Source: Cristatella mucedo (taxonomy: Eukaryota > Bryozoa > Phylactolaemata > Cristatellidae). From it: a stretch of DNA of 64,000 bases. Position numbers and translations under genes: made by a program. This document shows, piece by piece, positions 20,436 through 35,400 of the stretch (its first letter is position 1; each line of letters starts with the position of its first letter). Location: contig WPIO01000012.1 of NCBI GenBank assembly GCA_009760855.2, positions 6,877,501-6,941,500 of the forward strand, written 5' to 3'. The notes under the pieces were generated by a model. The model had not been told where the DNA came from and searched no databases. It was given only the letters and a program-made list of their open reading frames with translations.

Positions 20436-23400
20436 GTAAGCAAAATTATTTTTGGGATCCAGTTGCTTAACAAAGAAAGAACAGTTGCAGTTCCGTATAC
20501 TGTTGCACATTTAGGCAACTGCGTGTCGCTAAAGCATATGACCGTTCGCTTCTGGCGACTTTCGGTGCTAGGACGCGAATGCTAAAGGTGCTCGATCTGT
20601 AAGCTGTTGTGCGCAGTACGCATAATGATAGGAATTAGTTGGGCTATTCCTTTGAGGATTTTCTGCACTGATTCAGGCTACAAAATGCAGCACAGGGCCC
20701 TGAATCTGCAATGCGCCGCACATTATTTTGTATGCGTTGCTTGCGCCGCACATTATTTTGTGTGCGTTGCTTGTCAGCGTTCACCGACTTCTCAGTTTTG
20801 GCTGCTAATTCAGGGTGAACGGTGGGGCCGTTGCCGCAGGGGCCATTTGCACAGGTGCTAGTGCTACTCGCTCTACTCTGTCCCTCTCCATTCAACGGTT
20901 ACCGTTGCGGAAGTCAACAAATTCAGGCGTTAATCAGGTTGTACGCTCGTATTGGCACATTTAGATTGTAGCTTTTTTGTGTGAGCGGCCCAGGCACGTG
21001 CAATGGGTATTAGGAGCAGCACAAGAATTAACATTAGAAAGAAAGAAAAAGACAAGGTTAGCTGATTCAACAATCTCATTTATGTAACTGTAGAAGAATC
21101 TTAATAGCTATCACCATCGATTGCAGTGGGCAATACAGGATCGCACTACAAGTGTAGAATCCACGATCTGGGTCGAGAAGAGCGAGCATCTTAACCTCGG
21201 GCTAAGACCCTGGGGCAACAGAGGGGGGTGCCATCATAGCGTGCACAGCTAAGACAAATTACATTCAGCTACTCTCTGTCCGAGCCAAGTTTGGCCTCTG
21301 TCTTAGCCACTCACTCCAGTAGCACCGTATTATGAAAGTGTATTTATCTTTGTCACTTTCCAAAGCTATGAGGATTAAAAAGTGGGTGTTTCTCTGGAGA
21401 CTTTTTTTTTATAGTTCTCACAGCCTAACTTGTATTACCTATCGGCTGTCTAATTAAAGATTAGTGTAATGCACCAGAAGCAAGACAGCTGACCTTATGC
21501 TAACGTTTAAGATCTTATAATCCTTATTATAATCAATAATGGATAAATCGGCAGCCAGGTGAGCATAACATTGAATGCCTAATGGGCTATACAGACGAAT
21601 AGAATATGTATTGGCTTTTTTGGAGTTGGATTTTTGACACAGAAGGTAAGTTAAGAATCATACCTACTATGCAATTCCGTACAGTATGCTTTTTCAATAT
21701 TTCCATCCAAGATATCCCATATGTCCTATCTAGTCACTCCAAGTGACTCAGCCAGAGTGCCGCCGTGGCTTGCTTTCCATATAGCTACCTTGAAATAGTA
21801 TTCGAAGCTGCTCGAAAAACTCTTAAGTATCTTCATATTTTGGTTACATCTGTTAGGTTTGGAAATGCCCAAGATACATTTTTGCCATCAGTCGTCCTCT
21901 TTACTAAATTTTCCAGCTGAGGTACGCTTCACTGTTGAATGGCATGCTTGGCAGTGCTTGCCTGGTTTTTCTAAAACAGTGGCCTATCTGAAGTCCTCTT
22001 GACTTTCGAAGAGCAGAGTTTCACAGTCCATTTACGTAAGAATTTGTAAGCAAAGCAACGGGAAAGTTGGAAGATAATTTTTAAATGCAGTGCTGTGTAG
22101 CGGTTGCAGAGCACTGTGCTGGTTCTTTCATATGGCAAGCAGTGGATCGGCTTGTGGGACCCCTTAAATAGGCAATTGATTACAGTAGGATAGCCAGAAG
22201 CAGTTTGAATAAAGAATGCAGTAAAGACAATTCACCCTAACTGCGTAGGCTCTGATTTTTTTTAGCCCAACCGGAGATGGTGTGTGTGTGTCACTCCCAT
22301 GAGCATTCATCTCTAGGGTGCTCTGCATGGAGGTGTCAGATATTGCACAACTTCACTTCTTGGAAGTGTGTGCAAGCTGATTGTAAATCAGTTGGCGGAA
22401 GCCAGTCCACGTATTGTATCGAAGCAAATGTAACTATAGCCGTGCTGCAGTCCGAACTATTCTCAGTTAAATTAAAAAGCCTGTCATGACTTTTATTTAT
22501 TCAGCTTGTACTTGGCGTTGTTGTTTGCTTTCGATGTGCACATCTTGTGAACCTCCTTAGTTTCTAGTGTTCATTTCAATTGCAACCGGTTTTACCAGGA
22601 TGCTGTTGACGTTCAGTGGCTGCTGTGTTCGACTAGATTGCATCTGAGGTTGGACGAAGCTGCATCAGTATATGGAGTTCAGTTGTTCATTTGCTTATCT
22701 ATGCACATTACATTTTCCATTCTTCGAAGATTAGGTTAAAGTGATGGAGGTTGTAGGTCAATGACCAATAGTCCAGCCTTTGAATAACCTCTTAGTTTAA
22801 CTAGAGATGACTACTACAACCTGTGCTTGTGGTCATCAAGCTTATTGGTTTGCACAAGCTACCCCAGCAAGATCTGTTGTTTGTTAAAGGACTACTGTTT
22901 TGGACTGTCTTTGGTAGTTCTGACAGCATGTTTTACTGGTCACTGATCCTAAATTGTGATTATTTGGTTACCTCGTATAGTTTAGGATGCCCTGCTTACT
23001 TGTACTTGTCTGTCTAGGATATGAATAGTAATTCATTAATATTAAAATTAATAAATTATTACATCAACGGCCTCTTAGTGGTTGAGGTAATAATTTTATC
23101 ATGTTGAGGATTACTGCACATTACAAAGTCTTTCTCCAGTCGACTGTTGCTGTTACTTCGACTAGGAGAGCCTTACAACTGTGGTATTCTGGGGCAGATT
23201 CAATTTTAACAAGCATTTTACTAAAGATCAGCTATTTAAAAATGCAAGGGTTATGTTTGATGGCTAAGGCTGCGTTCATTTAGCTGACAGGCTTTCCTCA
23301 AGAAATCTGATACTCAGCCAAGAAAAGCTAGTAACATCCGATAGAACGAATGGCAAAAGCAGCTGGTAATTTTTTCTAAAAGCTGCAGAAATTCACCCGT

Positions 23401-26400
23401 AAGCCAAACCCGTAAGCCGTAATACAGCCCTGCCGTACCATTTGTCAACTTTACGAACTTGTATGTGCAGCCCTCTACGTTGGCCACCATGATGTAGGGT
23501 GATTTCTGCTGACTTGGTTTTGGCGAGATATATGTTTCTGTTACAATGCATCTGTTGGTTTCAGCCAAACAGTGGTCGGGTATGCCACCTTCAGTAATGG
23601 CACATGCTGCTACCTGTTCTGGAATGTCGGTAGACTGCTCGGTGCCCAGGCTGCCACCCCTTGGTTTAGCTTACCACGAGACTACACCCAGCAGCCTTTT
23701 GAAGGATGAAGCCGGCAAGCAACTGGAGTATTGCCGGCATGTCTTTCTACGGCGCCTGAATGCATGGTGCAGCACCCCAAGCTTAGAGGCAGAGGTATAC
23801 ACTGCAGAGCGCTTCTGATTTTTGTCGATTTAGGCTGATCTCTTAGGCAGCAGCTTGTTGTCTATAGTCTGGTGAAAGCATAAAATTTTCTCAATTTGAA
23901 ATGACGATAAAACCGACTTATTGGTTTGGGCAAACCTCGTGCTACTCAGAAATTGAGGCTTGGCCAGCATATCTCCTGTGCCATCTTCGCTTAATCTGAA
24001 TGTCTTGTTCCAAAGTGACTTTTCTCTAGGTGGCCAGATCTACCTCACAATCAAGTCTACCTAGTCTCCTCTGTATACCAGTGCACAAATTTGGGCCTGC
24101 CTTGACTAGGATACCACAGCTAAGCTGATCCATGCATTTCTAATATCCCGACTAGACTTTTGGAATTTCCTAGTTTCAGGCTTTTCCGCTGTGTAATAAT
24201 TCACTTACAGTTGGTACAAATTGAGGTTTTGTCACTCACTTTCAGTTTCCTTGATTCTTTGGTGGTGGAATGCTTATCAGAAATACACCTCAACTGCTCT
24301 TTTGACTTTGCTATGCATCCCACTTTCTCTTTGTTGCATGAGATGACATCTGTTGGCTATCGAATGTGTATCGAAAGCTGCTTAGGGTGTGAGTGCACTA
24401 TTCAAAACTCTCTTGCACAACACCCACATAGCCTTTGGCTTTGTGGAGTTACAGAAAGAGGTACATACTTCCTCATCAGGCCATGTATCTTACTACCTGC
24501 TCTTCTGACTCAAGTTGTATAGCCATGCCTCAAAGAAACCTCTAATTCGTTGGAGACCACGCCTTCAGTTCGTATGCTTTCCAACCTGCCACTCACTCCT
24601 GAATGATATCGCGATGTCACCTGAAAAAAGATGTTCGATACAGCATTTTTGTTGTCAGTGTGAATTGTCCTTTGTGTGCATGTGCTTGCTGACCCGATGG
24701 ATTCTGTCACTTACCGATTGACATGCTTTCTTTCTTGCATATGTAGTGCCAAGAAAGATATTTAGTTTGCTTCGGGTGCTGTTCAAATGTCTTAATATTA
24801 TTAATATTACTAACGTACGTCTTAGTTATAACGTTTGTTATTGGTCGGAATGGGTGGTTTGGTAGCCTGATAGCTTCATTACATTCGTTCTTTCTAGTGT
24901 TTTGGTAGCACCTTTGAGGGTGCTTAGTGCTTCGAAAACCGGCTGACTAACCAGCTGTAGTACATGTTTTTATTTTTTTCGAGTGAAATGATACTAGCTG
25001 GGTGTGTTAAGTCACATGAATAAATAGGTATGACTCCAAAGGAATACTACCGAGTTCTCAAAACGTGGTTCAAGGAGATTTGCCTTACCTGTAAATCAGA
25101 GGTTAATTGTACATGCATAAGCTTGCTAGTCAATTCATCTTGCCTACTGTAAGGCTTAGGGCTTGATATGAGTGTATATATTCTTGTATTATTATTATTA
25201 TTATTAGTAGTAGTAGTATTATTATTATTATTGGTCCCTTGGATCGACTTGTTGCAGACAGGAAAGGGAAGGCCTTTTGCAAATGTGCCAAGGCAGGTAT
25301 TTGCTGAACGTTTTGGATTGAGCTCCAGACTGCTATTCTTATTCTGTGGTTTCCAATGTGGCAGAACACCAGCCTTATATTTTGTGTGTCGATGTGGTGC
25401 TCTACTGGTGCTTGCCTAGTTTCCAACACAGGATAAGCTAATTAAGAGCCTTTTATTTATTTTCTCATCTTTTTGTAGTGTCTCAGAATGCTATCACTTA
25501 TTAAGAAGCTGCAAGTACCTTTACCTCCATCCTAATCGTTCTGTTGCAAGACATTGACTGCTTATCTTATTATGCTAGCCTTAACAGTTTGTAACTGAAG
25601 GAGCTACTTAGCTTCCAAAGAAAGATATCAAATATAATTTTGTAAAGTTCTTTCTTTTAGCTATCTACACGGGTTTCAGCATCGAGTAGTATTCAGCAAG
25701 ACCATTTTCCTGTTCTTGCAACTGGTCAAGCCACCCTGCTCTGACGGGGGGGGGGGGGTTAAGATGCTTACCTTTATCGACTAGGGTCGTGGGCTTGAGC
25801 CCTGTGAAATATGTTAAGTGCCTGAGTGGACATTCAGTGCTCATGTGGTGGTGTACAAATAGAAGTATATCTATTGTCTTTTGCTTAACGTTACTGCTTT
25901 GCTGTGTGTTTGCTGAATAGTGTAAATAAATAATTAATGTGATGAGTAGCATATGCCTATTCTGTTTAGCGGATCCACCACGTAGAGAATGTAAAGGCAG
26001 CCATCGCAGCACTAAGTGAGCTCTGGCTGAGTGAAAAATTATCTGCATTCGTTACAGAGACGGTAATAGGTATGGCACAAGGTAATTATGAATGTGTTAG
26101 CTTGGCTGTTTTTTGAAAATTCTGTTAAACCTCATATTTTTAGCATTGTTACTTTAATGTAGCCTAGGAGATGTGTGGCTACTGAGATTTCTGGTGTCTT
26201 ATTGGTAAAACCTGTCGTGATATTCTTTTAATCATATCAGCATCCAGAAGCCCTATTTATGTGTAGTACGTGATTGGAAAGGCTGACTCTCAAAATTGGC
26301 TCTGCCAGCATATCTCCTGTTGAATCAGCTCGAAATCTAGGTGTCATATTCCAAAGCGACCTCTCGTTAGACGACCACATCAGCTCCACAGTCAAATCCG

Positions 26401-29400
26401 CCTATTTTCAGCTTCATAACATTGCTAAAATTCGGGCCTGTTTAGATAAAAATACCACGTCCAAGTTGGTCCATGCATTCGTGACATCTCGTCTCGACTT
26501 CTGCAACTCACTACTTACTGGCCTACCAGCAAGTGCGATCAGGCGATTGCAGCTGGTGCAAAACTGTGCAGCTAGGCTTGTCTGTCGTGAGCGTCGCAGT
26601 TGCCACATTACTCCACTTCTCGCCGACCTGCACTGGCTACCAGTCAAGCAACGGATTGACTTCAAGGTTTTGTCGCTCACTTTTAGGTCCCTTCATTCTA
26701 TGGCTCCAGCCTATCTGTCAGATATACTACCCCATCAGGCTAAGCATCGTACCACCCGCTTTTCGGAATCCAACAGTCTAGAAATACCTCATACAAACCT
26801 TAAATCCTTTGGAGACCGTGCATTTAGTTCATATGCTCCCAAAGCCTGGAACTCCCTCCCGACCTGCGTCAGAACATCCCCTGACCTGACCACATTTAAA
26901 AGGAACCTAAAAACACACCTATTTAGGACAGCATTTAGTGGGTCCCTGTGATTCGTCCTTGATGTGCTTATGCGTGCTGACACTGTGCATGCTGCCACTA
27001 ACCACATTTGCATGCTGACCCTGTGCATGTCACCCCTAACCATATTATTCATTTCGTTTGTTTTTTCAATCATGATTGTACTTACCATTCAATTGCATTT
27101 CACTTTACAGCAAATGTAAAGCGCCTAGAGAGAGATTAAGTTCTCTGAGGGTGCTTTATCAAGTGAATTATTATTATTATTATTATTACGTCGGTCTTTT
27201 TTTTATTCTAGCAATGGAGCATGAAGACTGGCACGCTGCTAAGTGTAGGCAACAAGTACTTCTACCCTGCCATAGGGACGAGGTATGAGTCGTGGGATAA
27301 TTAGTCGTTGGTTTGTGCTGAGTTGTATAATAGCCGATGAATACACGATATGTGTGTATTTTGCAATTAGTGGTTTATGTCTGTCATTGCAACCCTGCTG
27401 GCCATTCGAGAGTTTCAAAGAACATCGGCATTCATGACTATCATATGTATTATGCATAGCATAAGCTGTCCATAATTCGCAGAGCTGCTTCTTAGTGGTT
27501 CTTGCCTCTTTGAGAAAGGCAATGTACCTTATGTTGCCAAGGCAGCTGCTAGGACTCTTTAATGTTGTGTACGTTTTCTCTTATTTCCTTAAGAGCAATG
27601 GTCAAAAAGGCTGAGCCACTGACAGAACCACATCACTTTGATTTGCTATGTTGCAAGAGGTCACTCATTCTTCTAAACGTGTTTGAAAAATGATGCTGTG
27701 CAATGTTTTTAGGGAATGGAGAGTACTTGTTTTTTTTAAGAAATAGCTTGATGCCTTATGAGCTAATTTAGCACTTGGCTGTGACTTAATCCATGAAGGG
27801 AGACTTAGCACTCATTAACTTTGTCGTGTACATGGATAGTAAGAGTAAGAATAATAATAAAAATAAGAAGAAGAATTTTGTGTTACACCTTCAGAGAACT
27901 AGATAAAGTAAACGATAAATTAATGCCAGAGAAGCTTTATATCGCAAGGAGTCGTGTCATCAGTGTTAGCATAACTCTGCCAGTGAAAGCGGTAATTTTC
28001 AGGGGATAATCTTAGTCGTGCAGCGATCGGCAGAAGCAACCCATCATTCCCCGAGCTTGAACTGTATTAAAGCTGTTTGTAGCCACTTGGTCAAGGATTG
28101 GAACAGGTCAAGGATATAACTTGGTCAAGGATAGGCTTTCACTTGTATGCAGATGACACTCAGTTGTACCTTTGCTTTGATCCCTCCCAGCCTTCGAGCA
28201 CCTTGAATTCTCTCAAATCACTTGCTGCATATATTGATGACATCCACACATGGATGGCAGCAAATTTTCTTAAACTAAACGATGATAAAACTAACTTGTT
28301 AGTTTTAGGTAAACCCAGTGTGATTCAGAATTGGAAAGGGTGACACTCAAAATCGGCTCTGCCAGCATATCTCCTGTTGAATCAGCTCGAAATCTAGGTG
28401 TCGCGTTCCAAAGTGACCTCTCGTTAGACAACCACTTCAGCTCCACAATCAAGTCTATCTACTTTCAGCTACATAGCGTTACTAAAATTCGGGCTTGTTT
28501 AGATAAGGATATCACGTCTAAGTTGGTCCATGCATTTGTGACATCCCGTCTTGACTTCTGTAACTCACTGTTTGCTGGCCTACCGGCATGTGCAATCAGG
28601 TGATTACAGCTGGTGCAAAACTCTGCAGCTAGGCTTGTCTGTCGTGAGCGTTGCAGTTGCCACATCACACCCATTCTCGCCGACATGCACTGGCTACGAA
28701 TCAAGCAACGTATCGACTTCAACGTTTTGTCGCTCACTTTTAGGTCCCTTCATTCTTTGGCTCCAGCTTGTCTCCCAGATCTACTCCCCCACCAGGCCAA
28801 GCATCGTGCCACCTGCTTTTCGGAATCCAACAGTTTACCAATACCTCGTACAAACCTCAAATCCTTTGGAGACCGTGCATTTAGTTCGTATGCCCCCAAA
28901 GCCTGGAACTCCCTTCCGACTTGCGTCAGAACATCTCCTGACTTGACTACATTTAAAAAGAACTTAAAAACGCCTATTTACAACAGCATTTAGTCGGTCC
29001 CTGTGATTCGTCTTTCATGTGCTTATGAGTGCTGACACTGTGCATGCTGCGGCTAACCACACTTGCATGCTGACCCTGTGCATGTCACCCCTAACCATGT
29101 TATTCGTTTTGTTTGTTTATCAAGCATGATATTACTCAACATTCAATCGCGTTCCCTTTGCAGCAAATGTAAAGCACCTAGAAAGAGATTGAGTTCTCTG
29201 AGGGCGCTTTATCAAGTGCATTATTATTATTATTGAAGACTGGTTTTATTATTCGGTGTATGTATGTTTATTATGATGTGGCAGGTCATAGTGGAAGGTC
29301 GTCGTAGACATTGAGCAAATATGCTGGCTTGCAATTGCACAGCCCTGCAGTTATTTCAAATGAATTGAATTAGCACGAAAAGGTTTTTGCTCCACAACCC

Positions 29401-32400
29401 TTGTAATGGGACGTGGATCCGGTCAATGATATGTGATGGTAGTCAGGGGAAGCTGAACGGTCGGTCCTGGGAGCCTGATTATTCAGTACCAGGGATCTTA
29501 TCCTGCGACTCAGGGTCTGGACCGGGAAACAGTTAAAATCCTCACACCTTTAGAATATCAGCGGTTGGACTTTCTATGGCTACAATTCAAACCTCTGGTG
29601 CTGTCGGAACTCCAGTTTGCCGGAAGTTACTTAGGTACATCTCTTCAGGCTGCTATACTGGTGACAGTCAAAGGCTTATAATGAAAACACTAGAATTGGC
29701 CTTTTGAGCTAGAAAATTAGCCTTTTTTTATCGAGAGCTGGCTATCACATCGCTGGTTTGCCAACGACCAAGCTGTTAATTTGTATTGTATATCTGTTGC
29801 AGTGCTTTCTGAGGTAGGAGTAAAACCTATGGCCCCCCACCAGTTCTAACACTTCCGGACTTGCTTTGTACTGTCTATGAAATTCCACGTGCTAAGTAAT
29901 GAATAAATAAAGATCAGCTGAATCAACGGCCTCATTTTCTGTAGCAGGCAAAGAGCCTTGGTAACTTTTACTGACTTGCAGTATGCAATACGAAATTATC
30001 AGCTTGGGGGCAAAACCCTCGACCTGGATTAGGAAGTGCAAGCACATTACTGCAAGGCTAAGGCCCGGTATAGGTCGTTGAAGGGATATTACAGTGTTGT
30101 AAGAACGGGGCTCTAGCAAGCCAGAAGTTAGATGAAAGCTTCGAGTGAGTGACCTACCATGTGCCGTAACATTAAAAAAAAATGTTTTTGCTACCAGCTC
30201 AGTAGCCGTTTCACTAATGTCGCCGGCCTTTGTAAGCCACACAAAAAAGGGGAAATTGGCCGATTTAGATATCAGGGCTCCTAAAGAGACCACTAACCAC
30301 ATTTGCATGCTGACCCAGTGCATGTAACCCCTAACCATGTTATTCATTTTGTATGTTTTTCAAGCATGATTTTACTTACTATTCTATTGCGTATCACTTT
30401 GCAGTAAATGTAAAGCGCCTAGAAAGAGATTAAGTTCTCTGAGGGCGCTTTATCAAGTGCAATATTATTATTATTATTATAAAGAGGACTAGCATGGGAA
30501 TTATGGAGGTTGAAGAACTTGGAACTATAAATATATATATAAGAAAAAGCTTCATACTTTTAGATTGGTACGTACCTTATATTGACAAGATAATGATGCC
30601 AAGCTCACTGCCAGCTCATTAAAGCCCTTCCTTGCCTTCCCGTCCAACCTTGGTGCGATGCTCATGCATAGCTCACTGAGTGACCAAATGTCAACCTAGG
30701 GACTATTTATTGCGCACCATGGATTAAAGCTGGGTCCCAATTCATGGTGGCAAGCCTTTGTCAGTTGCTGCCGACCTGTTCATTAAAATGCTATGCAGAA
30801 TGAGAGAAATACACGCTGCCATGGTGTCTCATTGAATTTCTTTGTATCAATAGCATGGTATTTTTGTATTTTCATTTAATGTAAGAAACTATTTCCTCGT
30901 GTTACTTGCAGTTTTAGTAGGCTTTTCATTGAAGAAGAACTGATTATCCTAACCAAGTAGCCTCTGTGGCAGTGGCCGTTATACAGCAATGATATTATTG
31001 CTGTGCTGAGTGCATATTCGGCAAGCCTAATTTACCTGCTGGTTTAATTTGGGACTGCCTAGGTAGCCGGTGACACATTGCTGCATGATCTTTTTTCGCT
31101 TGATTTTATCTGAGCATGCAATACCCTGATGATAAGCATGTGTTTAGATTAACATAGAGCATATTTTTAAAGTATATAATCTGCAATCTATATACAAAGA
31201 GCAATTCACATTTCTAGACATAGAAACCACACAATTATCATTCACTCTAATGACAGTTGTGACTTGGTATGAGGTTGTTATTGCTAGTGTCTAGGTGGGC
31301 ATATTGAGGCTGTTTGGGTTTGGCTCTATGAGGGCTTGTTATCGTTGGACTTTGGAATAAATAGCTGATGCAGTTCCTACAAGCTTTTGCAATTGCAGAC
31401 TACTAAGGTTTGTTGTTTCTTGAACTTCTACTATAGTTAGAGTTAAGCAGCCAGGAAGAAGAGATCCTAATAATAATAATAATTAGTAGTAGTAGCAGTA
31501 GCAGTAGTAGTGATAGTTGATCTTAATAAGATGTGTATATAAATCATCGAACTAAATAGCTTTCTAGGCACTACAGAAATGCTGGATTTGAAGCTTTTCA
31601 ATTGGTTAGTGATAGCATGAACAAAGTCAGCATGCAAATGCACACAAAAGACAATTTACACTGACCCAGCAAATGGTGTGGGTTTTTAGCTTCTTTTTAT
31701 ATGTCAGTGGATATTGTAACTCAATCGAGAAATGAGTTCCAGTCTTTGGGAGCAATCGAACTTGGACATGGTCTCCAAAGGGTTCGAGGTTGGCAACAAG
31801 CACAGCTCAACGGACTGAGTGAGAACATCGGGTGGTATGATGAATAGCTTGATTAGGAAATATGTCGGATAGGTTCTCTGGAGCAAGAGAGTGAAAAGAT
31901 TTAAAAGTGAAAGATAGAACCTTGAAGTCGATATGCTGCTTGATGGGGAGCAAGCACATGTCGGTAAGCAGTGGTGTTATGTAGCAGTTGCTTCGTTCAC
32001 GACAGACAAGCTGGCTGCAATAGTTTTACTCCAACTATAAGCCCCTTGGTGCAAAAGCCGCAAGACCTGCAAGTAGTGAGTTACTGAAGTCGAGAAAGGG
32101 TATCACAAATGCAAAGACCAATTTGGATGTGGTATCCCTGTTTTAGTAGGCCCACATGTTTGCCATGTTACCTAGCTGAAAGTAGGCAGACTTGACTGTG
32201 GAGCTGGTGTGATCGTCCAGTGAAAGCTCACTCTGGAAGAGGACACCCAGATTACATGCAGATGGAAAAAAGATCCAAATATTTACTGATGGGTCCAAGT
32301 TTGAGGGGTAGGTTTTCTGATTTCTGACTAACTGTAGGTTTGCCCATAACTAGTAAGTTAAGTTTTTATATCATTCAATCTGAGAAAGTTGTTGACAGAG

Positions 32401-35400
32401 TTTGGCATGCTTAAATGCTGGAAGAGATCAAAGCATAGGTACATCAGTGTGCATAGAAATGAAAGCCTAGATTGTGCATGGCGATTACATCGACAAGAAG
32501 AAGAGCATACATTGTGAAAAGAAGTGAGTCAAGTGTAGACCCCATGGGTACCCCATACTTAAGGCACTTTGGATAACTGTTGTCTTTTGACATTAGCGCC
32601 GTGACGTATTCCTCTGAAGTTGGACTTAAATTATTGCTGTGCAGTGTGCCAATCATGCCCTGTTGAAATGAGAGGTGCTCAAGAAGGACTTGAGGATCAA
32701 TAGTACCAAACGCTTCCAAAAGATCGAGCGAAACAAGCAGAGACTCGACCTGAGTCGGCATTCCTGAAATCGTTATACACTCACAACAGCAGTGCTGACT
32801 CTATGGAATAATGAGCTCTAAAACCTGAAGGAACGTACTTGCTAGGTTTATAGCATATGTAAAGTGCCTAGAAAGAAGTTAGTTTATCTGAGGGTGCTAT
32901 ACAAATGTAATATTATTATCATTAGGCTTAGTGTTTTGACATACAAGTTAGCTGGCCTGCCCCTACTTGTTCCAGTGTCCTTGATAGGAATGGCAGATTG
33001 GTTGGAGGTTGCTTAAGTTTTCCTGGTCTAGTGATGTTGTCTTAATGAATAGCCTAACAACAGCCTTTTTGAAGGATGCAGTTACAAGACCTGAAGCTAA
33101 GGCTGTATTTATTATGTTAGTAATGTGGGGCTGCAGCAACTCTCTACATCTTAGAAATAGATCGGTGGGTATGAGGTTTAGAGGGCTAGTAGTCGTCTTA
33201 GATTTAGACTTAAAAATGAACTACGAGATAAGGTCATTTATGGCAGGCTTGACTGTGGACATTAACGTACTACAAGCAACTGAGGAAGCCATTGAGGAGT
33301 TTACTTTAGGGATGGACTCTCAATCTTTCTGACAAAGAAGCTAGAGAAGCAATCTGCTATTTAGCCACAATAATCACTGGGTAGGGTGCTGACCTAGGAG
33401 CTGTTAAGGAAATGCTTGATGGTCGCATCAGCATTTTTGAATTGGGCATCTGTTATTCGTATATGTTTTTATAGAAACTAGACTTGGCCTCGATGGATTG
33501 GTGCAATCTACAATACTCAAATGCCCAACGATGTACAGTTAATTGTAGCTTGCGTATGCTTTTTCAGGGTTGTGCTTACTAATGGAGCGCTGGTTTGGCC
33601 CAGTGGTTAATGTGCTCGCCCCGGCCAGCTTACTAATCTTACTTACTAAGGTGCTTACTAATCTTGGCTAGTTTAATGTCTGCAGTAAAATATAGGCCAT
33701 CTTGGAGACGTCGTAGAGTGTGCTTAGTCAGAGGCAGAAACTCGTTCAGAACATCGGCTGCTATCGTGTTATAGCATTCTACGGGTTGCATCAGGTCGGC
33801 CAGAGAATTGAGCGGCAGGGTTAAGAAGATATTTTCATTCGAACAGCCTCAATGTCGTGGATCTGAAGGTTTTAGCGATTGGCAGATGATTTTGGACATG
33901 GACGATGAACATTTACTAGAGACTGAATGGGATCACCCTGTCGACAGAAGTGAATAATTTGGTAGCGATATGAGCAGATTGGATAAAATAGTGGGAGAAC
34001 GTTTGAACTTTCCTGTGTCCTTTGATGGGAATGGGACTGTGCACATTAGCCACAAGAGAAAATTATTTTGTCAGCATGAAATTCGGCACTTAAGGGGTAA
34101 GTTGAGTCATCGAAAGGAATTTTTTAAGTCACCCAGTTCGAGGAAAAATCTTTTCTCAAAAAAGTTTTCTCAAAGGGTGCTTTCTGGAACATTAAATCAA
34201 AATGAATTCAGGTAAGTGGGAAATAAAGGAAGGCTTGGTACCTGGATTGGGAAGTGATAGATTGCTAGTACCCTTGGCAACTTGGTGTTGGAGGGATTCA
34301 AAATAAAAGATTCGATGGACTGCTTAGCAGAGACAGCAAATAATTTTGAGGGTCGAGTACCAGTAAGATCTCTGCAACACCGGTTTTTATTAATCTCGGG
34401 ATATGGAAGAAAGGGAAGCCTGTAGCCGGCTTCGGTTATGGTCTGGCAGTTAGTTTATGTCTGCCAGGTCTCAGTTTAATAAATAGGTTAATGCCGTCAT
34501 CAAAAAAATGTTAAGTAAAATAAATATAATTAATTTGTATAGATTTAGAGCTCTGTTCATAGTTTGGCATTCAGCTTCTGACGTGCATCGTTCTTTAATG
34601 TCTGTGTTCATGGACCACTGTGATTCCAAATCTGCTCTCAGGCTTCACTCAAATATCTGACTGCCCAGTATTGTATGCAGCATTCTTTAGGAGAGATTTT
34701 GCAGATGTAGTTCAAACTCAAGCCTGTCATTTGGTGTGCAAGTAGCCAATAGCGTAAACCCGTGTTAGTGAACAGTAAAGTTACACTGGGAGCAGTCAAG
34801 AACACTAGTAGCACAAATACAGCAATGAAGGAGAGGCGTATGTGCCACTTTCAAGTCGTAGTTAGCCCAAGGGTAAGGTGCCCGCTTTTCACGGTCCAGG
34901 TCGTGGGATCGATATCTGAAATGGACGATCCTTTACTGCTCACTGCAAGCTGTGGTAATAGCCACTAAGGCTCTTCTGCTGCTATACAAATCAGCTAATC
35001 TTTATAGTACACGTTTGTCTTGTTCGAGTTTAGCTAGGAGTCATTTTAGCGTAAAGCAAGACTGAATTTATAGCTCGTAAGGACTCATCTTCGGCCGTGT
35101 TGAAGACTAACTGCTGAGGCACCTTGCTCGCAAAGCTGGGCCACGAGATGTCCTAACGAAATCTATTTTCAAATGTAAAAAGAAAATGATATATCATTTC
35201 CCGTCTCTGGTACGCCGCTACTGTATGTCATTAGGTACCAACAGCGGCTTTTAGCTGGCTTAGATAGGCTGCCAGTACACAATTTTGAAGCTAGATTTTT
35301 CTGCTAAGCTTACCCGTTGAGAGCTAATCGGCCTAATTCAACATCAGAATGTAGATTTGACCTCTTGGCAGAACCAAAGTTCAAGTCGTGAATACTTAAA

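Noticed and set aside
27590-27625. Alternative last exon of SRA1 (QWSKRLSH and stop)
   Set aside because: The phase is acceptable, but the V-S and G positions of the family are missing; the exon at 37532 keeps V, S, W, G and I in register.
29283-29320. Another possible last SRA1 exon (VIVEGRRRH)
   Set aside because: Poor polypyrimidine tract and no Trp at the conserved place.
33009-33332. 107-codon plus-strand frame
   Set aside because: It is the antisense of the RT region of the LINE at 31470-34215.
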